This document shows, piece by piece, positions 42,197 through 53,700 of a DNA stretch of 64,000 bases. A program made the position numbers and the translations under genes. Within the stretch, counting starts at the first letter, position 1, and every line of letters starts with the position of its first letter. Where the stretch lies: the NCBI RefSeq assembly GCF_035222375.1, contig NW_026946363.1:5518001-5582000 (forward strand), read 5' to 3'. The DNA comes from Podospora pseudocomata. Taxonomy: Eukaryota; Ascomycota; Sordariomycetes; Sordariales; Podosporaceae. The notes beneath the pieces were generated by a model, which made no database searches, had not been told where the DNA came from, and saw only the letters and a program-made list of their open reading frames with translations.

Positions 42197-43537
42197 CTAA
42201 AACCCCTCCTCCTTCAACCTCTCCAGCCCCTGCACCAAGTCATCCCTCAAATCCTCCCACCCCTCCACACCGATGCTAACTCTCAACAACCTCCTATCCA
42301 CCTTGGGATCCGTCATCGCCCTCCACTCAATCAAACTCTCCACTCCACCCAGACTCGTGGCATGGTGGAACAACTGCAGCTTGCTAGGCAACCTCTTCGC
42401 CTTCTCCTCGCTCTCCAACCACAAGCTAAACACCGGCCCAAACCCATTGGGCATCTGCTTCCTCAGCCACGAGTTCTCATCCTTTGCCTCCGGCTGCTGA
42501 GAAGCGTGCTGAATCTTGAAGACAGACTGCGCAATGATGTTGCTGTTGTCGCCGGCCGCCTTCTTCTCGGCAAGGAAGTCAACCAGTTTCTGGGCGCTCT
42601 CGCTCTGGCGCTTGACTCTCAGTTCCAAAGTGCGGACACTACGGACGCCAAGCCAGCCTTCAAGAGAGCCCATCACACCTCCAAGGTGGAGGCGCTCCTC
42701 CCTGAGCTCTGGGAGCCACTTCTCGGCTCTGTCTGGGCGGATGGCGAGGACACCGGCAAGCATGTCGGAGTGGCCGCCGAAATACTTGGTGGCAGAGTGC
42801 ATGACGATATCGACGTTGTACTTGAAGGGCTCCATCAGAGGGGGGGGGGCAAAGGTGGCGTCAACGGTGAGATAGCACCCCTTTTCGTCGGCCATCTTGC
42901 GGTAGTAAGCCAGGTCGCGAGCCTCGCCCGTGGGGTTAAGGGGTGTCTCGACGTGAATAACATCGCCCTTTTCGAGTTTGGCAAGGTCGGCATCGTCCTC
43001 CAGTTCAAGCTGCTCGAGGCCGTTGAGCTTCTTCATGATGTGGAGAATGCCATGGCAGCCGTGATAACCACCGCCGATAGCCACACGTTTGGGGTTGAGG
43101 AAGACAATCATGGCGTGGAAGGCGGCGAGACCGGATGCATAACTGAGTGACGGGGCTCCGAGGAGCGAGGTGAGGATGGCCTCGAAGCGGGTGGTGTTTG
43201 GTGCACTGTCTCGGGAGTACACGTGAGAGTCATAAGGGGCATTGGGCTGAACATTGTGTTAGTGGCAGTGAACATGGGGTGTGATATGGTGTGAAGCACT
43301 CACGTTGAGATTGTCCCATGGTCTCAACTGTTCGGGGTCCCGGTTATATCGGAAAGTGGTAGAAACGTGCATGGGGGGAGCCACGGCCTGGTGATTGTTG
43401 ATATAGTCATCGGCATGGACCGAGCGAGAAGCCATAGACAGCTCCCTGCCAAAGGCGACAGCGAGCGAGTTGGGGCCCTCAACGACGGCCTTGACCGCAG
43501 ACCCAGCGGGGCGAACAGGAAGCTCATCAGACGCCAT
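42197..43537 (-). CDS. Cys/Met-metabolism PLP enzyme (cystathionine synthase/lyase family)
   Basis: Exons 43537-43304 and 43246-42197 encode 427 residues; the intron (GTGAGT..CAG) is phase 0. Diagnostic blocks are VSTTFRY and YSRDSAPNTTRFEAIL (phosphate-binding Tyr/Arg of the neighbouring subunit), SYASGLAAFHAM, HVETPLNPTG, LTVDATFAPP (Asp207 to the PLP ring) and HSATKYFGGHSDMLAG with Lys232 as the likely PLP Lys. This is the fold-type I family of cystathionine gamma-synthase, beta-lyase and gamma-lyase. The sequence alone does not separate these activities; the pattern looks like the less-studied fungal cystathionine gamma-synthase-like group. It is probably cytosolic, with no clear targeting signal. 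Confidence 0.88.
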
Positions 43538-44136
43538 TTTGGTAGATTAGTGAGTTGTATGTGACGACAAGGACAGAAACCGGTCGGTGTAAGTGAGGTG
43601 GTGTTGAGCGGCTCATATAAACGTTCGATATCGGCGCGGGGCGGCTGGGCGGCTCCATATGGTGGAATTCGTCATTCCAAGGGCGTCTCAACTGCTGCTA
43701 GCGGCGGCCTTTGCATCAACAACGCTTCTAGAAGCAGCTGCCCCTCCCCACTCGCCACTTTCACAGGGACTTCCCGGATGGCACATCGGAGCTGCTTCAC
43801 CGGCCGATACCGACCTCTACCGCGCGGCCCCGTTACTTTATGCATCGTGGTGAGAATCGTCAGTGCCTCTGGTCGAGAAAAACAGTGACCTCGTGAACAT
43901 GTCCGATTGCTTCCAATGTTGAGATCTTGCTCTGGGCGCTGGCTTCACGAGTGTCATGCCATGTGTCGTGCTTGCATCGTCGGATAACGCCGGTCGAGTT
44001 GGGGCAAAGGCAAGCCTCTGTATCAATGCCGATTATATGATCTTCCTCCAAGCCCTCCTCGACCACAAAAAATCCCACATGTAGATTGCATCTCACGCCA
44101 CAGTCAAATCGCACTGGATTAGTTATCCCCCCCATC
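43538..44136. other. Intergenic region upstream of the Cys/Met enzyme
   Basis: A 0.6-kb region containing the promoter of the Cys/Met-type gene, including a TATA-like TTTATATG on the minus strand near 43615. A 64-codon plus-strand frame with a hydrophobic start (43659) was considered and rejected. Confidence 0.45.
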
Positions 44137-44946
44137 TCACCCCGTCACCTCCCCCAGCAACCCCGTCACCGTCCTAGCCTCCCATCCCTTCCTCCCCATC
44201 TCAGGCAACACCCTGTCCAACATCGGCCTCGTCCAACTCCTCCTATCATGACAAATAATCACCCCTCCCGGATCCAACATCCCCAAGATATGCCTCCCAT
44301 TCACCCCCGCCCACCCAATCTGCGCATCATGAGGATAAATACTCCCCAACACCAACCTGTACCCCAACCGGTTCACCACCCCCCTAATCCTATCGCTAAA
44401 AAACCCGCTCCCCGGCCTATAATACCTCTCCCTCCCCTCCCTCGGCGGCTCTTTCCCCTCGTCCCTATAAGCCCTATCAATCATCCCCTGCACCTCCCTC
44501 ATCTCCCTCTCCAGCTCCTCCGTCGACAACCCCCTCGCAGGCTCATCATGCATCCCGTGATTCCCCAGCTCATGCCCCTGCCTCACAATCTCCCTCAGGA
44601 TCCCCTCCCGCCCAGGAACCTGCGACCCAATCACAAAAAACGTCGCGTGCGCCCCGCTGGCAGAGAGCGCGGAGAGAATCCCCCTCGTGTGATCAGACGG
44701 CGCGTCGTCAATAGTAAGCGCCACAATCTTCTTGTCGGGGGGCAGCCAGATCCGGAAGAGGACGTCGGTCCAGCGGTGGGAGAAGTAGCGGATTAGCGAC
44801 GAGGGCGGGTAGTACACCACGTACAGCGGCAAAATCACCACCCCTACTAGGAGCAGCAGCAAAAAGAGGAGGTACATTCGTCGTCGGCGGGCGTGGCGGC
44901 GGGCAAAGCTGGTGGGGAGACGGAGGAGTCGGCGAAGAGGGAGCAT
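44137..44946 (-). CDS. Membrane-anchored NodB-type polysaccharide deacetylase homologue
   Basis: A single exon encodes 269 residues. A very basic N-terminus (RRHARRRR) followed by one membrane helix (about 24-46) indicates a type II signal anchor, so the catalytic part should face the secretory lumen or outside. NodB motifs are ALTIDDAPSD (Asp80/Asp81), GHELGNHGMHDEPA (His130), YYRPGSGFF (variant of RxPxG) and GGVIICHDR (late Asp/His motif). The second motif has HxxH spacing rather than the usual HxxxH, and the Pro-rich motif is altered, so the metal site may differ from chitin deacetylases. The likely substrate class is chitin oligosaccharide or a related N-acetyl sugar, but this is inference. 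A CAG-type repeat lies immediately before the ATG. Confidence 0.83.
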   Translation of the reverse strand: MLPLRRLLRLPTSFARRHARRRRMYLLFLLLLLVGVVILPLYVVYYPPSSLIRYFSHRWTDVLFRIWLPPDKKIVALTIDDAPSDHTRGILSALSASGAHATFFVIGSQVPGREGILREIVRQGHELGNHGMHDEPARGLSTEELEREMREVQGMIDRAYRDEGKEPPREGRERYYRPGSGFFSDRIRGVVNRLGYRLVLGSIYPHDAQIGWAGVNGRHILGMLDPGGVIICHDRRSWTRPMLDRVLPEMGRKGWEARTVTGLLGEVTG

Positions 44947-44959
44947 TGCGCTGCTGTTG

Positions 44960-44991
<32 letters not shown>

Positions 44992-45696
44992 ACTACTACT
45001 ACTCCTACTACTGCTGCGGCTTTGCTGTGTTTAAGGTGGGAAACAGGAAGAGACAAGATTAGGGTATCATGTTTCAATGGCCTAGAAGCAAAAGACAAAA
45101 CGAACGACAGGAAAAGTCTTCAGAGCTTACTCCAAGACAGCTGAGCATCAAACGGAGAAGGGGAAATGAATTGGCGATAAAGATAAAGACAGACAAGAAA
45201 CGCGTGTGTTGCTGCAAAGTTACAGCAGCGTGACGTGCCTGGGTTTAATTGGTGTGGCGCAAGCTTCCTTCAGCTGAGAATATGTGGCTGAGAGTGTGGC
45301 ACTCACCCCCTTTTTCTCTCTCTTTTAGCAAGCCGCAATAAAGTCTTATAGATAAATGTTTTGATTTTTGTATTACCTATTTCCTACATGTTCTAGCTCC
45401 ATTGAGCCTCTTGAATTCACCACGTAAATCCCAGCAGAAGAATCTATCCACTCCATGCCAACATGATGCCGTGAGACTCCAACGCTTCTTGCACCTCTTC
45501 TCTTGCCCCCTTTTCCGTCGTCAATGCAACGCTGTCCAGGTATAGTATAAACCATAAAAATAAAAATAAAAAACCTCCCTTGAAAACATAACGCCATAGA
45601 TGCATGCAAATACCCGCCCCAGGAACCAGCAGATAACCACACAGATCGCCCCAGCTGAGCAATCCCTCGTATCACTCCTGCTTGGTGGAAACCAAA
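44947..45696. other. Upstream region of the deacetylase gene with a CAG-type repeat
   Basis: This holds the leader and promoter of the deacetylase gene and the 3' end of PPN1. The trinucleotide repeat at about 44952-45015 abuts the start codon. The rest shows no gene. Confidence 0.5.
44952..45015 (-). repeat. CAG/TAG-type trinucleotide repeat just 5' of a start codon
   Basis: On the minus strand the leader reads a series of AGT then AGC triplets with two AAC interruptions, ending GCGCAATG. In the frame of the ATG it would read poly-Ser, but an in-frame TAA lies shortly upstream and no ATG intervenes, so it is most simply a 5' UTR repeat. Confidence 0.85.
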
Positions 45697-47968
45697 TCAT
45701 GAGTACCTCTTCAGCTCACTCTTATCCAACGTCCCAACAAACGCATGACTCAAAAAATGCAGCCAGGTCTTGTTCTTCTTCCCCTTCTTCTTCTTCTTCT
45801 TCTTCTTGTCCCCTTTCTTGCCCTTCTTTTTCTTGTCTCCCTTCTTCTTGTCCCCCTTCTTTGCCTCAGCCTCCATCTCTTCATCATCAGAGTCACTGTC
45901 CGACTCAAAATCGGACTCATCACAGTCATGCTCTTCCTCAGCATCTCCCACCTCTTCATCGCCAGCCATCTCAACCAGACTCTTGCCCTTGGCCTTCTGC
46001 CCAATCCTATACGCCAACTCCACAAAGCTGTTCACCGTCAAATCTCCCAGCTTGTAGATCTTGTCGTTAAAAGTGCTGTACTCGACTTCAAAGGCAAATT
46101 CTCTCGGGTCCGGTTTCGGTGTCAGCGGCTTCTTCCCTCCGTTCTTCCCCTTTCGCCACTTCATAAGCCACGATTTCGAGGATTGGAGCAGGGAGAAAAG
46201 GCTGTTGGTTGTTGTCGGCTCGACGCTGTTCAAATCGGTAAGGTTGAGGTTGTTGATGTGCGTTAGGTTAGCAAAGTACTGTGTGTACCCTGTCAAGCTC
46301 AGAGGCTGCTGAGAATACGCAGGTCCGGGAGGGCTCGTCTTCGCTGGTGGAGGAGGAATGACGAGGTTGGGATCGTGAGGCTTCTTGTCCTTCTTTGGGC
46401 GTTTGCCGCCCTTCTTCTTTTTCTTCTTGTCGGTTTCGACATTTTCGAAGGAATCGTTCAGACCGTCTATCGGCGACAAGCTTCGCAGGTCGAGGTGCTT
46501 CTGAGGTGCGCTCGGGGCACTGGCAGGGTGCGACGAGTTCTTCGCGCCATTGCCAGGCATGTCGCGCCAAAGAGGTGTGTTCTCAAGGCCAGAGATGTTG
46601 TATTCCACCACGCGTAACGTGGGGAAATACGTTGGTACGATGCTGGGGCTGACCAGCGACAACACATATCGCTCCCCCCAAGGATCCCTGCGCTTTGGCT
46701 TTCTGGTTCTGCCCTTCTTTCCATCCTGATTCACTTCGTTCGACTTGCCCGGCACAGTTGGGGGTGTCAACTTGGACCAGTCATCGCGGAGTTCCATCAG
46801 ATAATCGGTGCCACCCTGAATCGTAAGCTCATCGTCCAAGTACTCGCGAACGCCGAATTCGGGTGATAGACCGTTCAAGAAGGCGATGTCGACGTCGTGG
46901 GTGTCGTGGATAAGGAAGTGATCGATGTTCATGTGCCCATACATCCCGCTGATAACCACATCCCTATACTGGTGCAGCCAGAGCGTGTACTTTTGCCAGC
47001 AAGTCTCATCCCAAAGCTTTTTGCTGTCCGTCCTCGCTGGCGGGACATGGCCCATCAAGATAACCTTCATTCCCCTCTCCCTCATAAACTCCAACTGCAC
47101 TCTCAACCACTCCAGCTGCTTAAACCCTGGCTCAGATGGGTTCTCACATCCATCCACACCCGCATTCCGGTCGAAAAAGTACAGCGTATTCAAGCTGAAC
47201 ACCGCCAACCGGTTCGGAATAACCTCCACGTGGAACCAGCCTCCAAACTCAAAGCTATGCCTCTGCGCCTCTGGGATAAAATGCCTCCAAATGTGCGTAT
47301 ATGTCTGCAACCACTTATTCGGCCCCGGCAGCAAAATGTTATGCGGCAAGATATCGTTATTCCCGAACGTCGGCACAACCGGTATGCTCATCCCATGTCC
47401 CGTCTCCTCGTTCCTGAGCATCTCGGCAAACTTGTCCGCAATCCAGGTGTTGGTCCCGAGCACCTGGTCCTGCGTGCGGGGCAAATCATCATCGCGATCG
47501 TGACGCGCCGTGTCGCCCGTCCACACGACAAAATCAATCTTGTCTTTTAAGTTCGCCTCAATCCAGTCAAACGTCGCATTCACCAGCGAGTACGGCGAAT
47601 CGCAATCGGTCGTCTCGGCACCGTACGGCCCTGCTGGCCCTTCGCCCTTGTGGCATCCGTCGTCTTCGTCTGTGGATGAGTGTACTTTGTAGAATTCATC
47701 GGGATGGATGTCTGCGTGTGAATTTCCATAATGTCAATTTCAGTTCCTCAGAAATGACAGGCCTGCCGCGAAGATACGATAGCAATGGTGATGGAGGGGA
47801 TAGCTCACCTGTGATATGCAGGAACCTGCCGTGCAGCCCTTTTCGCGGGGCAGAACTCGACAGTATGTGCTGCTCTGCCGCCGGCGCAGTTGGACCTGAA
47901 CCCGAGAGCCTGGCAATGACGCCATGGTACAGCAGTCCCAGGCACAGAATGCGCTGGAGAGCCATCAT
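45697..47968 (-). CDS. PPN1: Vacuolar endopolyphosphatase Ppn1
   Basis: Exons 47968-47809 and 47711-45697 encode 724 residues. A short hydrophobic N-terminus (MMALQRILCLGLLYHGVIARL) acts as signal or signal anchor. Calcineurin-type phosphoesterase motifs follow in order: DIHPD (54-58, the first Asp formed across the splice), WTGDTARHD (about 118-125), FGNNDI (about 169-174), VILMGHVPP and GMYGHMNIDHF. This set, with the YLDDELTIQGGTDYL region, is typical of Ppn1, which cuts inorganic polyphosphate inside the vacuole. Two Lys-rich inserts are present: one near the middle (DKKKKKKGGKRPKKDKK) and one near the end (about 671-701), directly after a Ser/Asp/Glu-rich run (about 634-670). This acidic-then-Lys arrangement is a PASK cluster, the known target of lysine polyphosphorylation. 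Confidence 0.92.
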
Positions 47969-50795
47969 TTGGTTGACGGCTGAAAAAAACGAAATAGTAA
48001 CAGGGAAAAGATAATAATAATAATAATAACAATTCAGGAGTATCCCTTCCGTGGGTTGGGGGGTGGTGTTTTTCGCGCTGGGGCGCCTTTCTTTAGATAT
48101 AGATTGTCATACCAGGCATGGATGGGAATCGAGAAAGAGGAGCGGGTCGGTAGGGTGGTGGAAAAGAAATCTAGATGGCCGTCGAATGTTTTTGGCGTCA
48201 AAGGGAGGAGGAGGAGCCCACTGTAAAGTGGTTCTCAAGCCTGTTTTAGCTTTTCAGACCCTCAGCTGGGCGGGCAAGGCGAGAAAGTGTGGTGGCCAAC
48301 AAACGGTCGCGGTCTGGGCCAGTGTCAGAGCATGACGCTTCTTCCGGGCTCTTGTCATGTGTGGATGGAGTCTTGGCTCCTTTTTTGCGAGAACCCTTTG
48401 GGTCGTCAAGTCAGTCGATCACAAGATGCCCAGCCTGTGACACTGAACGGGGATGTGGTGGGAGACGTGGGATGTCTTCATTTTTAATACCCCAGAAGCA
48501 AACCTAAAAGATTCTTAATAATTATTCTTTTTACGTATCACCACAATAAAATCAACCGCTATGCGTTGATTACCTGCTGTACCGCCCATCTGAACTGCGT
48601 CTTTTTCGCTTCCGATCACCATCCACAGCAAAGCAAGTTTCTGCCTTTTCCGTCTCTTGAGCACCTTGACGGTTCAGATACCGAGTATACATATTCAGCC
48701 ACGCGGGACCCCCCCCTTTGAAGACTTTACACCCTCACAGCCAATATCCTTCAAGCTTCCTCCCCACGTGTGTAACAGAGCACAACTACATATTGTAGAA
48801 ACCAGACATGTGCCTCGCTCTGTGGCTGTCGACCTCTCTACCGTCCCATCATCTGTCTTTTTGACACCATTCATGATGTGGTGATCTCTTCTGCCTAGTA
48901 TACCCCCACAGGTCATCACCACAGGCCCCCGCGGCATAACCCGCATCACCATCGACGTCACAAACCTCGCTTCTCCATTCCGCCAGCACCCTTTGCCGGC
49001 CGTGGTATCAACCCCCACGAACACTTAACTTCATCAAAGATCAGCGGGGCATCTCCCTTCTTGGCCCAAGCCCAAAAAAAAGGATCAAAGGGTTCGCAGC
49101 TGGACTTGCTGGTCTGGTGGGGTGGAAGGAGGGGTCGTCGACCACCCCACGGACCTACTCAAGAAACATCTTGGTAAATGATCTGAAAACATTTCAGCCA
49201 GAAACGTTGACCAGCGGTTACTCTTCCATGACAGCCTATCCTGTGATCCCCAACCCATCCGTCACAGCCAAAGAAAAAAAAAAAAAGGCGGGGGAAATCG
49301 GAATCGCCATCCCCCAAACCCATCTCTCATTATCCTGCCCACCAAGAACAGTGCGGGGTGTTCGATAGTGGGACGTTAGCACACTGTCCAGCAAAGTGGG
49401 ACCTCCTCCCATTAAAACCACCAATTTTTTTCGCGTCTTTGCGCGTTTCTCTTTTTCTCCTTCTTTCATACATCAAATGCAGCCAGCGCCGCGTCTATAG
49501 ACTTCTTCTCCTCCATGTCTGCCAGAATGCTCATTGCTAGCTTGCTAGAAAAAAAAATATTAGATTGCCGTACGTTTGAGGGAGGTTGGAGCTTTCAAGA
49601 GCAATGAATACTTCCTATGGTTTAATCGGCCACATTTTTTTTTTATTTTTTTTTTTATTTTTTTTTAAGAATCTTTCCCCAACCCTCTGATAGCTTGAGG
49701 GTTTGGGGGGCCACTTCCGACATGGAATCATAACCGGCCCCGTTAGAGAGTGGGTATACCTACCTTACTGGTGATGATCAGCAGCTGGAAAACTTGTGTA
49801 GCCTTGCGTGGTGCAGCTGGTCGTGGGTTGCGGTGTGGGTGGGTTGTGGAGGGGGGCGGAATGACCCGACCAACTCGGCCACCTGCCTGGTGATGATTTA
49901 CACTTCTTCCCGGAGGATCACGTTAAAACATCTCGACCTGACCTGAGCCTGATATCACGACCTGTTGATGACCCAGCACCGGAATGCCCGATCTCGTGTG
50001 TATCACCACAAACGTGGTATAAGGTAAGGTGTCGTGTGTTCGCTTTTCTGGTGTCTGCCTCGATCGATGGTTCACCCTATTGTTCTGCCCCGAGTGTAGT
50101 TTCACAGCATGGAGGTTCGTTCCGGTTTCGCCCTGTCGGTTACAGCTTGTGTACAGTCTCGCTGTCAGGAGGTGTGGTGTGCACAGCATTGAGGGGAATT
50201 CCCCTCAAGGTGGTTGGTGGTGGATGCTGTTGTTGTGGATTTGCCATGGTTGCGATGGCATCACAGCACAGATGTGCAGAGTCCTACCAGGTGATAGAGA
50301 GAGTCCCCATGCCGTGACCCCTCGGTTGCCAATCATTGTATGGTGCTTGATATACATTCGAGAAGGCAGCTGATGGCGATTTCACAAGAACGGGCCTTCT
50401 GGCCCCATGTGGTCCCAACATACACATCAACTACGCCCTCTGGAAAGAGATGTTTGTTTGAAGAAAAGGATAATCCAAAGAAGATAAATATAACCATCTC
50501 AGCTGACCACACAGCTCAGAGAAACAACCCCTCATATATATATATTATATTACACATAAATATATATCCCATGAAAGACCTCTCCTTCCCCCTTCCAAAT
50601 TTATGAATGACAGTAGAATAAAAGATATAAATCCGTCATCATTATAAAATCTCACTTTCCCCGTTGAAACATAAAAAGTAGATATCTCCATCCCTCTCAT
50701 TCTAGCCAAGTCATGGACTCATCTCCCATATCTTTTTAGACCAGAATCACCAAAGAAAAATTGAAATAAATGGATGTAATAGGAGCCGGCAAGAT
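47969..50795. other. 2.8-kb region between PPN1 and the transcription factor gene
   Basis: This carries the PPN1 promoter and the 3' UTR of the zinc-finger gene. It includes TAA triplets near 48011-48030, T-rich blocks near 49636-49668 and short TA-rich stretches near 50534-50568. Frames here (up to 114 codons) have no family resemblance. Confidence 0.5.
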
Positions 50796-53700
50796 TTAGT
50801 CCGTATCCATCGCATCCGGCGGGACCGGCGATCCAAGGGTCACCTCCGGCCGACGCAAGGCTTGGTATGGTTTAACTTCGAGTGACAACTCGGGGGGCTC
50901 TGACTTCTGCTGTTGTGGCTGGCCAGCCCCAACGCCGTTCGTTTCTTCCACCACGTCCATCGCGTCCTCCTTCGATGGCCGGGGCGGCACGGCGACTTGG
51001 ATCTCGGAAGCAATCTCTGATTCGTGATCGGCGTGTGAGTTGGGCAGTTGCCCAGATGGCTCGGTTTTGGAGGTCTGGATCGACGAAGGAGCTGGAGAAG
51101 CCTGTGCCGATGAAACCCGAGTGCTGGGCTCCTGCTGGTACAGTTGGGTGCGTTCTTCGCGGGTGGTCTGAACAACAGATGCCCTGTCGCTGTATTCGGA
51201 GCCTCTTCGGGAGTCTTCATCCATGTCGACATCCAGTTGAACATGTGAATCGTGCTCAAGCTCCTTGCCCTTCTCCGTTGCCGTCGTCGGCGTCCGGGCA
51301 ACAGAATCTTTCCTCTCACTGGCGTTCCCACCCCCGCCGCTCGTCGTCTTTGGCGTAGAAGGAACGATGACGTTCAACACACAGTCATCCAAATGCTCAT
51401 AAAACTCCTGGGCTGTAGCGAACTGGCTCTGGCAAATGCTGCACTTTGCCCCGGCAGCACCGGCTCGCGCGGACCCAGATGTCAAAATGAGCTTCCTGCT
51501 GTTCGGTGGTGTCTGCTCGACGTTGTGCACGGCTGTCAAGTGACGCTTGAAGACATCCGCCCGGTTGAAGGCCTTCTCGTAGGATGTCCCGGCACCAGGA
51601 CAAAATGGGCAGATCATGGTGCCTTTGTAGTGTGTGAGGGCATGTCTGTTCTTGTCGTATTTTCGCGCGAACCCCTTGATATGATACTCGCAGGTCTCGA
51701 TTGGGCACTTTTCAGGACGTTCCTCCATGTGGGTCAGCATATGAGCTGCCAAGTCCTTGAAAACACGACCGCATTCTGGATGGGGGCAGCGGTTGCGGAC
51801 GGAGGAGGATGCCGAGGTAGGTGTGAGCTGTGACTCGTCGTTGCTCTTGAGGACCGGGGTCGGTGTCATGTAGGCACCCGGTGAGCTTTGTATGATCATA
51901 GGTGGTGGGCCAACTGGACCCCCTACTGAGCCGAGAGAGCCGAGGGTCCCAGCATGAGCCATCGGGCCGAACGAAGGGGCCAGCAGCGGCTGAGAGGGTA
52001 CCGGGAGACCGTGTGGATGTGGATGTCCCATGTGTGCCGGCGGTGGTGGAGGAGGCGCAGGGGCTAGGCGTGGTGCTTCTAGAACCGGTGGTGAGCGGCG
52101 CCGAGGTGGGGAGATAAAGTCATGGGTGTTCTTGTAATCATGCCCCTCGTCTTCTCCACTAGACGCATCGTCCTGATCCTGTACGTCAATCGACTGCCGT
52201 ACTTCCCGCATCCAGTCTTTCAAGATATTCATCGGTGGCCAATCCCCGCTCGCTTTACCACCACGATGAGGATTGAAGTGAGCTCGTCTCAGATGTGCTG
52301 CTGCGTTGTAGTAGGCGCCGTAGCGTTTTTGGGTCACGCAGGCCTTGCATTTCGAGAGAGGTATCACGGGCTGGGGTGAATTAGGTGGGCCCTGAGGCTC
52401 TGTGCAAACCCATCTCTTGACCAGAGCAGCATGTTTGGCATCGTTGTGTCTTCTCAGTTCGTGTTCGCCACGGAAACCCTCAGGGTACTCGTTACATTTC
52501 GTGCAGTATACTCTCCGCAAAGGCGGCCTTTGGTATGATGGTCGAAGCCTCGGTGCCGCGATGGGCGAGGTCAGCCCACGACCAGCCTGTCTGGGGAACG
52601 TTGGGCTTTCGGCAACGGTGTGGCGCCTACCCATATCCATAGACTGTGGTGATGTGAGCAATCGGTCCGGCTCTCCTTTGAAAACATAAATATCCCTGTC
52701 GGCTTGTCCGGGGACGTTGGAGCCCCACGGGTGGGCAAGAGGTCTCATATCTGGCAGCGGCTTCCGCGGCTCTTCCGCAGGCTTGGCGATTGGGGGTAGG
52801 ACGAAGGATCCTTGTCTTTGTGATGACCGCTGCTTCAAAAACCCATGGTAAACATTGCCCTCAATCTCTCCGCTCCCGAGAAACAGCAAGAAGTCTTTCG
52901 TACTTGTCAAACCACGCTCCGCCCAAGAGTTCCTTCCTAGGAACGCCCCAACTGAAGCGAGTAGCTCGCGGTCTTCGTTGTTCAGCTCTGATTCGTGGCC
53001 ATCTAGTAACATGGTGGTAGAGGCTGCGAAGATGCAAACCAGAGCTTTGTAAACTGCGTGCATGGCCGATGTGGCAGGCTCTGTGGGCGAGTTAACGCGT
53101 GCTTGTGCGGCCCTGTCCACAAGCAACGTTCTGACGATGCTAAAGATGCAGAGTGAAAAGAAGCTTGCGAGCCAAGTCTTTGGGTCCAGCGTGTTGGATC
53201 TCATCATCTGAGTATCGAGAGAGTGCAGGAACTGCGTCATGCAATTGTAAAGCAACTGGAAACGTCCGTAGAGATCGGCATCGTCGAATATGACGTGGGT
53301 GCTCGAGCTGCTTGGCTCGCCGTGGATAGCTGGGTCGGGCAGCTGAAGGTCATAAAATAGCGCTTCTCGAAGCAGTAGTTTGGCCCGATACAAGACTGGA
53401 TATGTCACCGCCTCTGACTCCCTGCTTGCCGAGAGAACGCCGCTCATTTTGAGAAGTTGCCAAAAGTTGTAGGTGCCACTCATATTCCAGCTTGCTGCCA
53501 ATACGGTCAGGACCGGTGGAGGGCGGTCCACGGGCTCTTTGCCGAATGATGCCAGCGTTGGGTTGGATGGAGGTAAGCTGGCTAGATCTTCTGTCCACCA
53601 AAAGCCATCATCAAAGTCCAGATCATCCTTGACCATCCTCGCGATTTCTGGTGCAATGACGAATGATCGTTCGAGAAATTCGTTCATGTTTCGGCGAATT

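Noticed and set aside
43659-43853. 64-codon plus-strand frame with a signal-peptide-like start
   Set aside because: Too short, no Cys pattern or homology, and it lies in a promoter; a hydrophobic start can occur by chance.
44847-45098. Frames reading poly-Ala or poly-Ser through the CAG-type repeat
   Set aside because: The repeat opens long frames artificially on both strands; none has a supported start codon or flanking conserved sequence.
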